Source: PRO6 sp049646625
GTDB taxonomy: Bacteria > Pseudomonadota > Alphaproteobacteria > Rhizobiales > Xanthobacteraceae
DNA: 11,365 nucleotides
Direction: 5' to 3'
Assembly: GCA_049646625.1 (NCBI GenBank)
Contig: JBARWE010000244.1
Coordinates: 1 to 11,365, forward strand
This document shows, piece by piece, positions 5,435 through 11,365 of the stretch. Each line of letters starts with the position of its first letter. Position 1 is the first letter of the stretch. The notes under the pieces were generated by a model. That model saw only the letters and a list, made by a program, of their open reading frames with translations. It was not told the DNA's origin and searched no databases. The position numbers and the translations under genes were made by a program.

Positions 5435-7069
5435 ATGCGTGCGCCGATCGGCACCAAAATCCGTAACCGAAGGAAGCTGCTCGGCCTTTCGCAGGCTCAC
5501 CTGGCCCGCGAGGTCGGCATTTCGCCGAGCTATCTCAATCTGATCGAAGGCAGCAAGCGCGACGTCGGCGGTGCGCTCTTGATCCGCATCGCCACCCGCC
5601 TCGGGGTCGATATCGATGCCTTCACCGGGCAGAAGGAGCAGCGCCTGCTGCACGATCTGGACGAACTGCTGGCCGACCCGATTGTTGCCGGCCTTGATAT
5701 CCAGGCGGCCGAGCCGCGCGAACTGGTCGCGCAATTTCCCGCGCTGGCGTTTGCGCTCGGCCGGCTCTATCGCGCGCATATCGACGCCAATGCCGACGCC
5801 GAGACCTATGCCAACCGCCTGCGCTCCGATCCGCTGCTGTCGAAACTGCTGCACCAGGTGCTGAGCCAGGTGACGGCGATGCGCTCAAGCGCCGAAATCC
5901 TCAAAAGCACGCCCGACCTCAGCCCCGACGAGAAGAACCGCTTCCTCGAATCGATCGATCGCGAAGCGCATGCCATGACCGACCTGGCACGAACGCTGAT
6001 CGGCTATTTCGACCAGTCGACGGTAACGGCGCGCACGGTCGCGCCGGCGCGCGAGGTGGACGACCTCATCGTCGGCGAGAACAACTATTTTCCCGAGCTT
6101 GAACAGGCCGCGGACAGTCTGCGCGCCGAGGTCGAGGCCGAGAACCACGGCGAGTACGGAGAGGCGGCGCTGCGCCGGATGCTGGCGCAGCGCTTTGCGA
6201 TCCGCGTCGAGACCGATGCAGCAGCACGTCCCGGCCCGGGCGGGTTCGCTGCGCGCTTCGGGTTCGATGCACAGAGCCGCGCGATGTGGTTCCACAGCCC
6301 TGTGACAGCCTCGACACGCCGCTTCCAGTTGGCGCGGCTCCTCGCCGAACTGGTCCATGCCGACATCATCGCGCGCCATGCGCGCGATCCGCGCCTGACC
6401 TCGCCGGCGGCGCAGCGGCTCGCCTATCGGGCGCTCGCCGCCTACGTCGCCGGCGCCATGACGCTGCCCTACGCGCGCTTTCTCGCCGACGCCGAGACGC
6501 ACCGTTACGACATCGACCGGCTCAAGCAGATTCACATGGCGAGTTTCGAACAGGTAGCGCACCGCCTGGTGACGCTGCGGCGGCCCGGCCAGCAGGGCAT
6601 TCCCTTCGGCTTTCTGCGCGCCGATCCGGCGGGCCGCCTGACCAAGCATTTTCCGCTGCCCGGCCTGCCGCTCTCCACCTCGGGCCACGCCTGCCCGTTG
6701 TGGGCGCTCTACGCCGCGTTCCGCAACGCCGGACAAGTCATACGGCAAATCGTGACGTTTCCAGACGGCAAACGGTATCTGTTTGTGGCGCGAACGGTAT
6801 CGGAGCGCCTTGCGGCCTACAACGAACAGCCGTTTCATGCCTCCGTGATGCTGGCCTGCGACGTGTTGCACGCCGACCGAACGGTCTATGGCCGCGACCT
6901 AAAGCTCAATGAAGCCGCTCTCGCCGTCCCGGTCGGCCCGACCTGCCGCCTCTGCGTGCGCCGCGACTGCATGCACCGCCAGGAGGATATCGCCGACGCG
7001 GCCGCCGGCGATCCGACCACGCGGCTGCCGCTGGTGCCGCGCGAATTCGCGCTTTCCCCGTCCGGCTGA
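5435..7069 (+). CDS. XRE-family short-chain fatty acyl-CoA regulator (ScfR/RamB/PccR type) with a DHp-like insert
   Basis: This is a transcription factor of the family whose characterised members (RamB, PccR, MccR) control acetate or propionate assimilation and respond to acyl-CoAs. The 544-residue protein has an N-terminal XRE helix-turn-helix (about 6-62; GLSQAHLAREVGISPSYLNLIE is the core). A degenerate IrrE-like region surrounds LARLLAELVHADIIARH (299-315). A ScfR domain runs from about 335, ending in the Cys cluster C504-x2-C507-x4-C512. Between the helix-turn-helix part and the conserved ENNYFPELEQAADSL segment (215-229) sit roughly 75 residues (131-205) that I do not expect in the family and that resemble a histidine-kinase DHp domain. 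The ATG at 5435 follows AGGGA by 10 bases. It is divergent from the transporter operon and 125 bp upstream of a response regulator. Effector and targets are inferred only. Confidence 0.88.
   Translation: MRAPIGTKIRNRRKLLGLSQAHLAREVGISPSYLNLIEGSKRDVGGALLIRIATRLGVDIDAFTGQKEQRLLHDLDELLADPIVAGLDIQAAEPRELVAQFPALAFALGRLYRAHIDANADAETYANRLRSDPLLSKLLHQVLSQVTAMRSSAEILKSTPDLSPDEKNRFLESIDREAHAMTDLARTLIGYFDQSTVTARTVAPAREVDDLIVGENNYFPELEQAADSLRAEVEAENHGEYGEAALRRMLAQRFAIRVETDAAARPGPGGFAARFGFDAQSRAMWFHSPVTASTRRFQLARLLAELVHADIIARHARDPRLTSPAAQRLAYRALAAYVAGAMTLPYARFLADAETHRYDIDRLKQIHMASFEQVAHRLVTLRRPGQQGIPFGFLRADPAGRLTKHFPLPGLPLSTSGHACPLWALYAAFRNAGQVIRQIVTFPDGKRYLFVARTVSERLAAYNEQPFHASVMLACDVLHADRTVYGRDLKLNEAALAVPVGPTCRLCVRRDCMHRQEDIADAAAGDPTTRLPLVPREFALSPSG
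5834..6019 (+). other. DHp/HisKA-like segment inside the ScfR regulator
   Basis: Residues 134-195 of the regulator align without gaps to residues 680-735 onward of the kinase encoded at 7889. Over 56 aligned positions I count 18 identities, including His140 with the kinase phospho-acceptor His686, R150-S151, E154-I155-L156, D161-L162, R169-F170, I174, E177, T182 and L184. The acidic residue after the His is Gln and the H-box Pro is also Gln, and there is no ATP-binding domain, so autokinase activity is not expected. A helical hairpin for dimerisation or receiver docking is the likely role. The alignment was done by eye. Confidence 0.6.
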
Positions 7070-7194
7070 GGGACGGGACGTTTGCTTTTGCGGCAGGCCG
7101 TGCCATGCTGCGGGCATGAAAGAATGCCGGGCTTGAGCCATGCAAGACCCGCACAATACCATCCGGCCGGAACCGGACAGGGAGGTGGACGATC

Positions 7195-7569
7195 GTGGTC
7201 GATGTTCTTGTCGCCGAGGACGAACCGGGGATTCTCGAATCTCTCGACTTCATCCTGCGCCGCGCAGGCTGGTCGATCAGCACCGTCACCGATGGCGAGG
7301 CGGCGCTTGATGCCGTGCGCGACCTGCATCCGCGCGTCATGGTGCTTGATCTCATGCTGCCGAAGCGTACCGGCTTCGAGGTGCTGAAGCAGATGAAAGC
7401 CGACAAGGCGACGCGCGACGTGCTGGTGCTGATCCTCACCGCCAAGGGCCAGCAACGCGACCGCCAGATCGCGGAGGAACTGGGTGCCGACGGTTTCGTC
7501 ACCAAGCCCTACGCCAATGACGAGGTGATCGGTGCGGTGCGCCGCCTGTTCGAGAAAGTGATCTCCTGA
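7195..7569 (+). CDS. Single-domain response regulator (receiver only)
   Basis: This is a CheY-like receiver of 124 residues with no output domain. Conserved features are the acidic pocket E8-D9, the phospho-acceptor D52 in VLDLMLPKRTG, T82 in ILTAKG and K104 in FVTKPY. Start: a GTG at 7195, supported by a strong GGGAGG 9 bases upstream; no in-frame ATG gives a full receiver. It lies 125 bp after the ScfR-type regulator and 53 bp before a small membrane protein and the sensor kinase, so it is the likely phosphorylation partner of that kinase. Related SLC5-type kinases that I know (CrbS, MxtR, CbrA) work with DNA-binding regulators, so a receiver without DNA-binding output implies a protein partner downstream. 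Candidate partners are the DHp-like insert of the neighbouring regulator or a phosphorelay protein elsewhere. Confidence 0.93.
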   Translation: MVDVLVAEDEPGILESLDFILRRAGWSISTVTDGEAALDAVRDLHPRVMVLDLMLPKRTGFEVLKQMKADKATRDVLVLILTAKGQQRDRQIAEELGADGFVTKPYANDEVIGAVRRLFEKVIS

Positions 7570-7587
7570 ACACGTTCTGACCCCGTC

Positions 7588-7604
7588 CCCCGCTCGTTGC
7601 GGGG
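7588..7604 (+). repeat. Short GC-rich hairpin between receiver and small membrane gene
   Basis: CCCCGC-TCGTT-GCGGGG forms a 6-bp perfect stem with a 5-base loop, 18 bases after the receiver stop codon. No T-run follows, so it is at most an attenuating or mRNA-processing hairpin within the operon. GC-rich DNA makes such stems common by chance. Confidence 0.3.
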
Positions 7605-7622
7605 CGCCGCCAGGGCCAAGCC

Positions 7623-7889
7623 ATGCAATCGCATCGAGGTGGGCACGTCCCCGAGACACGCCGGCGCGAACAGGCGGCGTTCATGCTGCCGATCGCCGGC
7701 GCGCTTTTGATCGTGCCGCCGCTGCTGACGCTGTTCAGCGGCCCTTACCGGATTTTCGGCGCGCCCCTCGACACGGTCTATCTGTTCACCGTCTGGGTCT
7801 TGCTGATCCTCGGCGCGGTGCTGGTGTCGCGAAGGATGCCGCGTCCCGACATCGTCGAGCGCGACGGCGAGCCACGAGGCGATAGCTGA
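7623..7889 (+). CDS. Small two-helix membrane protein coupled to the sensor kinase
   Basis: I cannot name a family with certainty. The 88-residue product has a basic N-terminus (RRR at 13-15), a hydrophobic helix at about 18-38 (AAFMLPIAGALLIVPPLLTLF), a short loop, and a second helix at about 52-69 (VYLFTVWVLLILGAVLVS), followed by a charged tail. Positive charges before helix 1 and after helix 2 suggest both ends face the cytoplasm. Its TGA overlaps the kinase ATG as TGATG, so the two are translationally coupled. Its size and its place before an SLC5-domain protein recall the small helper subunits of sodium:solute symporters (YjcH with ActP, DUF4212 proteins) and the small cbrX gene before cbrA in Pseudomonas. 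The start is uncertain: the ATG at 7623 has a weak AGGG, and an in-frame ATG at 7683 would leave helix 1 without its basic leader. Confidence 0.8.
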   Translation: MQSHRGGHVPETRRREQAAFMLPIAGALLIVPPLLTLFSGPYRIFGAPLDTVYLFTVWVLLILGAVLVSRRMPRPDIVERDGEPRGDS

Positions 7890-10639
7890 TGCTGTCGGCC
7901 GACCTCGTCATCCTCACCGCGATCGCCTATGTCGGGCTTCTGTTCCTGCTTGCCTTCGTCTCCGACGCCCGCTCGCGCCGGGGCGAAGGCGGACTGCTGC
8001 GCTCGCCGTTCGTCTACACGCTGTCGATCTCGGTCTACTGCACGAGTTGGACCTTCTACGGGGCGGTCGGCACCGCGGCGCGCGCCGGGCTGGAATTCCT
8101 CGCCATCTATCTCGGCCCGACGCTGGTGTTCGTCGGCTGGTGGTTCATGCTGCGCAAGCTGGTGCGGATCGGCCGCATCCAGCGCATCACCTCGGTCGCC
8201 GACCTGTTGTCATCGCGCTACGGCAAGTCGAGCCGGCTTGCCGTGCTGGTGACATTGATCGCCATCGTCAGCATCACGCCCTACATCGCCCTGCAACTGA
8301 AAGCGATCACCACCTCGATCCAGGTGGTGTCGGCGGCCAGCGCCGGCGCCGGGCCGCTCGCCGGCTTCGACGAAGTCAGCCTCGCCTTCGCCATCGCCGC
8401 CGGCATGGCGCTGTTCACCGTGCTGTTCGGCACCCGCAACGTCGATGCCAAGGAGCAGCACCATGGCGTCGTCGCCGCGATCGCCTTCGAGGCGATCGTC
8501 AAGCTGATCGCGCTGCTGGCGGTCGGCATCTATGTCGTGTTCGGCATCAGCGGCGGCCTCGACGACATCTACAGCCGCGCGCAGGACGCCGGCATCGAGA
8601 TTTTCTCGCAAGGCACCTTCGGCAGCCGCTGGATCGCGCTCCTGGTGCTGTCGGCCACCGCCGTTTTGTGCCTGCCACGCCAGTTCCAGATCACCGTGGT
8701 CGAGAACTCCAACGAGAACCACCTGCGCACCGCCGGCTGGGCGTTCCCCACCTATCTGCTGCTGGCCAGCCTGTTCACCGTGCCGATCGCGCTTTACGGC
8801 CTGACCTCGATGCCGGCCGGCTCGAACCCGGATATGTTCGTGCTGACCATTCCGATGTCCACCGGCCATTCGGGGTTGGCGCTGTTCGCCTTCATCGGCG
8901 GCTTTTCCAGCGCGACCTCGATGATCATCGTCGCCTCGATCGCGCTGTCGATCATGATCTCCAACCACATCGTGCTGCCGCTGGCGCTGCGCAGTTCGGG
9001 CAAGCTGGAGCGCGCCGGCGATCAGGGCATCGCCCGCTTGCTGCTCAAGACCCGCCGCATCTCGATCGGCGTCATCCTGTTTCTCGGCTTCCTGTACTTC
9101 TGGATGACCACGGACTCTGACGCGCTGGCGCCGATCGGCCTGATCTCGTTCGCCGGCGTCGCCCAGTTCCTGCCGGCGATGCTGGCCGGCCTCTACTGGC
9201 GCGAGGCGACGGTCAAGGGCGCGCTCGCCGGCATTCTCGTCGGCTTCGCGGTCTGGGCCTGGACCATGTTCCTGCCGAGCTTCGAATCCACCAGCCCGGC
9301 CATCGCCGCGCTGATGAAGACCGGACCCTGGGGCATTGCGGCGCTGCGCCCGAACGCGCTGTTCGGCCTCGAAGGTCTCGACCCGCTGGTGCACTCGGTA
9401 TTCTGGAGCCTGTTTCTCAACACCGGGATCCTGATCGGAACCTCGCTCGCCACCCATCAGAGCGCGCTGGAGCGCATTCAGGCCACTCAATTCGTCGACA
9501 TCTTCAAGCACCCGCTCGGTGTCGAGCCGCACCTCATTCGCGGATCGGCGACGGTGGGCGAACTGTTCTTCGTGGCCGAGCGTGTACTTGGCTGGGAACG
9601 GGCGCGCGCCGTGTTCAAGTCGATCGCGGAGACCCACGGCACCTCGTTCGCCGACCAGCCGGAGGCGCTGCCGGAATTCATCGGCCAGTTGGAGCGCGAA
9701 CTGGCCGGCTCGATCGGCGCCGCCTCCGCCCACATCCTGCTGTCGAAAGTCGTCTCGGGCGACGGCATGTCGCTCGAAGAAGTGATGGCCATCGCCGACG
9801 AGACGCAGCAGGTGATCGAATATTCGCAAAAGCTGGAGAAGACCTCGGAGGAGCTGCGCCTCACCGCCGAGAAGCTGCAACAGGCCAACGCGCTGTTGCG
9901 CGAACTGCACCAGCAGAAGGACGATTTCCTTTCCCAGGTCAGCCACGAGGTGCGCACCCCGATGACGTCGATCCGCTCGTTTTCGGAAATCCTTCTGACC
10001 GACGCGGACCTGACGGCGGCGCAACGCGAGCGCTTCGCCGCGACGATCTATCATGAGAGCAAGCGGCTGACCAAGCTGCTCGACGAAATCCTCGACCTCA
10101 GCGCGCTGGAGCACGGCGAACGCGATTGGGACAACACCCCGACCGACGCCGACGAGGTGCTCGACCACGCCCTTCAGGTTTGCGAGGCGCTGGCGCGCCA
10201 GCGCGGGCTATCCATCAACGTCGCCGCCCGCGCCAGAGCGGCCATGATCCTCGCCGACGCCAACCGTCTTTGCCAAGTGTTGATCAACATCATCTCGAAT
10301 GCGATCAAATACAACAGCACGACCGAACCGGTGGTGCTGATCCGCTCATGGATCGCGGACGGCCGCTACCATATTGAGATTGCCGACAACGGCCCCGGCA
10401 TTCCGCCGGAAAACCGTGACAACATTTTCGAGAAGTTCGTGCGCGGCCGTCACGACAACTCCGGCCGGGCGATCGAATCGGGGCTGGGACTCGGGCTTAA
10501 CATCAGCCGCCGGATCGTCAGCAAGATGGGCGGCGACCTGAAGCTGGTGGACGGGCCGTTGCCGGGCGCCTGCTTTCGGCTGACCCTGCCCTTGATGTGC
10601 GGCCGCACGGCGCACGACCTCGCCTGGGCCTCGGGATAA
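7889..10639 (+). CDS. SLC5/STAC-domain sensor histidine kinase (CbrA/CrbS/MxtR type)
   Basis: This is a membrane sensor kinase of 916 residues. Residues 1 to about 500 form a sodium:solute symporter (SLC5) domain with many hydrophobic helices; RNVDAKEQHHG (183-193) followed by a membrane helix is the pattern I recall from CbrA. A STAC-like region lies at about 550-635 and a charged, probably coiled-coil linker at about 640-678. I see no room for a PAS domain. The HisKA H-box is FLSQVSHEVRTPM with His686; the ATPase has its N-box around N804, DNGPGIP from D833 and GLGLGLNIS from 865. The ATG overlaps the previous stop (TGATG), with GAGG 9 bases upstream. Related kinases govern acetate or carbon-source use, so a carboxylate signal is plausible but inferred. 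Partner: probably the receiver at 7195. Confidence 0.93.
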   Translation: MLSADLVILTAIAYVGLLFLLAFVSDARSRRGEGGLLRSPFVYTLSISVYCTSWTFYGAVGTAARAGLEFLAIYLGPTLVFVGWWFMLRKLVRIGRIQRITSVADLLSSRYGKSSRLAVLVTLIAIVSITPYIALQLKAITTSIQVVSAASAGAGPLAGFDEVSLAFAIAAGMALFTVLFGTRNVDAKEQHHGVVAAIAFEAIVKLIALLAVGIYVVFGISGGLDDIYSRAQDAGIEIFSQGTFGSRWIALLVLSATAVLCLPRQFQITVVENSNENHLRTAGWAFPTYLLLASLFTVPIALYGLTSMPAGSNPDMFVLTIPMSTGHSGLALFAFIGGFSSATSMIIVASIALSIMISNHIVLPLALRSSGKLERAGDQGIARLLLKTRRISIGVILFLGFLYFWMTTDSDALAPIGLISFAGVAQFLPAMLAGLYWREATVKGALAGILVGFAVWAWTMFLPSFESTSPAIAALMKTGPWGIAALRPNALFGLEGLDPLVHSVFWSLFLNTGILIGTSLATHQSALERIQATQFVDIFKHPLGVEPHLIRGSATVGELFFVAERVLGWERARAVFKSIAETHGTSFADQPEALPEFIGQLERELAGSIGAASAHILLSKVVSGDGMSLEEVMAIADETQQVIEYSQKLEKTSEELRLTAEKLQQANALLRELHQQKDDFLSQVSHEVRTPMTSIRSFSEILLTDADLTAAQRERFAATIYHESKRLTKLLDEILDLSALEHGERDWDNTPTDADEVLDHALQVCEALARQRGLSINVAARARAAMILADANRLCQVLINIISNAIKYNSTTEPVVLIRSWIADGRYHIEIADNGPGIPPENRDNIFEKFVRGRHDNSGRAIESGLGLGLNISRRIVSKMGGDLKLVDGPLPGACFRLTLPLMCGRTAHDLAWASG

Positions 10640-10645
10640 CGCTGT

Positions 10646-10673
10646 CGCCTGAGGCAGGCGCGGCCGGCGGCCG
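10646..10673. terminator. Tandem GC hairpins between convergent genes
   Basis: The 41-bp gap between the kinase and the convergent dehydrogenase contains CGCCTG-AGG-CAGGCG (10646-10660) followed at once by CGGCC-GGC-GGCCG (10661-10673). Both have perfect arms and a 3-base loop. Neither is followed by a T-run on either strand. Their position suits a bidirectional transcription end, but chance symmetry in GC-rich DNA is a fair alternative. Confidence 0.35.
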
Positions 10674-10680
10674 GGCGCGC

Positions 10681-11365
10681 TCACAGACCGAGCGCCGCCC
10701 GGGTCTGGCGCAGGCTGTCCTGATGCGGCGAATACATCCGCCCGCCGATCACGCCGCCATCAACGACGATATCCGTACCATTGACGAACGTGGAACGGTC
10801 CGACGCCAGCCACACCACGCATTGCGCGATATCGTCCGGAACGCCGGCGCGCGGGATCGGCTGCGCCTTGGCAAAGCCCTCCTTCATCGTCTCGCCGATC
10901 GCATCGGCGCGCTCGGGTGCCATACCGAGCGCCTTGGCGAGGATGCCGGTGGCGATAGCACCGGGCGAGACCGAGTTGACCCGCACGTTGTGCTCGCCAA
11001 GCTCCATCGCGGCGCAGCGCGACAGATGGTTCACCGCCGCCTTGGCGGCGCTGTAGATCATCGAACTGGAATAACCGGCGAGGTGGCCTGCGATCGAACC
11101 GTTGTTGATGATGCTGCCGGCGTGCGCCTTCATCATCACCGGCGCGACATGCTTCATGCCAAGCATGACGGAGCGCACCAGGAGTGCCATCGCCGCATCG
11201 AACCCCTCGACCGGGATGCTGGCGATGCTGCCGGTCGGCGCTGGCCCGCCGGCGTTGTTGAACAGGCAATCGATGCGGCCGAAGGCGCCAAGCGTGGTCT
11301 CGACCACCCTGATCCAGTCCTGCTCCAGCGTGGCGTCGGCCTGCACGAACAGCACCGCCTTGCCG
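10681..11365 (-). CDS. Short-chain dehydrogenase/reductase (SDR), 5' end cut by window edge
   Basis: This is a classical SDR oxidoreductase using NAD(P)(H); the substrate is not evident. The visible part, about 228 residues, contains the NNAG motif of the Rossmann fold, the catalytic Ser in NNGSIAG, the Tyr-x3-Lys pair in YSAAK, the SPGAIATG loop after it, and a C-terminal NGTDIVVDGG segment typical of the family. The N-terminal TGxxxGIG cofactor motif lies beyond the right edge: the frame stays open through base 11364, and the GTG at 11355 is an internal Val in KAVLFVQAD. It ends with a 25-residue tail after the VDGG motif. It is convergent with the kinase gene and has no evident functional tie to it. 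Confidence 0.9.
   Translation of the reverse strand, partial: GKAVLFVQADATLEQDWIRVVETTLGAFGRIDCLFNNAGGPAPTGSIASIPVEGFDAAMALLVRSVMLGMKHVAPVMMKAHAGSIINNGSIAGHLAGYSSSMIYSAAKAAVNHLSRCAAMELGEHNVRVNSVSPGAIATGILAKALGMAPERADAIGETMKEGFAKAQPIPRAGVPDDIAQCVVWLASDRSTFVNGTDIVVDGGVIGGRMYSPHQDSLRQTRAALGL

Noticed and set aside
7116..7136. A six-codon open frame (MKECRA) before the receiver gene, considered as a leader peptide
   Set aside because: It has no ribosome binding site, no run of regulatory codons and no convincing terminator/antiterminator pair after it.
7162..7177. TCCGG-CCGGAA-CCGGA inverted repeat before the receiver ribosome binding site
   Set aside because: Five-base CCGG-type arms are common by chance here and the stem does not cover the ribosome binding site, so I do not call a riboswitch or operator.
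8210..10168. A 652-codon minus-strand open frame opposite the sensor kinase
   Set aside because: Antisense shadow with low-complexity charged composition; the plus-strand kinase has complete motifs throughout.

Overview
The window is high-GC DNA with tightly packed genes on both strands. The protein families fit an alphaproteobacterium, most likely of the Hyphomicrobiales (Bradyrhizobium/Rhodopseudomonas-like). That placement is inferred from remembered family resemblance, not from a search. All bases are explained by nine genes (one cut by the right edge) plus short intergenic regions; there are no RNA genes, insertion sequences or CRISPR arrays that I can see.

Left part (33-5231, minus strand): a complete five-gene branched-chain-amino-acid-type (LIV/HAAT) ABC transporter operon, transcribed right to left in the order substrate-binding protein, livH-like permease, livM-like permease, livG-like ATPase, livF-like ATPase. 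The last four genes are separated by 15 bp or less or overlap, while a strong 12-bp stem-loop lies between the binding-protein gene and livH. The substrate is not determined by the sequence.

Middle (5232-7069): an AT-rich 203-bp divergent intergenic region full of operator-like symmetry separates the transporter operon from a plus-strand XRE-type regulator of the short-chain fatty acyl-CoA regulator (ScfR/RamB/PccR) family. This regulator is about 75 residues longer than I expect for the family. The extra segment aligns without gaps to the histidine-kinase DHp (HisKA) domain of the kinase encoded 2.8 kb downstream.

Right part (7195-10639, plus strand): a stand-alone receiver-domain response regulator, an 88-residue two-helix membrane protein, and a 916-residue sensor kinase with an SLC5 (sodium:solute symporter) N-terminus, a STAC-like linker and a HisKA/HATPase core, of the CbrA/CrbS/MxtR type. 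The small protein and the kinase are joined by a TGATG stop-start overlap. A convergent, edge-truncated short-chain dehydrogenase/reductase follows on the minus strand.

Together the region looks like a carboxylate or acyl-CoA sensing locus: a transporter-like kinase, a single-domain receiver and an acyl-CoA-type transcription factor carrying a kinase-like docking domain, placed next to a solute uptake operon. The most interesting idea is that the receiver protein docks on the DHp-like insert of the regulator, so that the two-component signal reaches DNA through the ScfR protein. This is inference from domain content and gene order.
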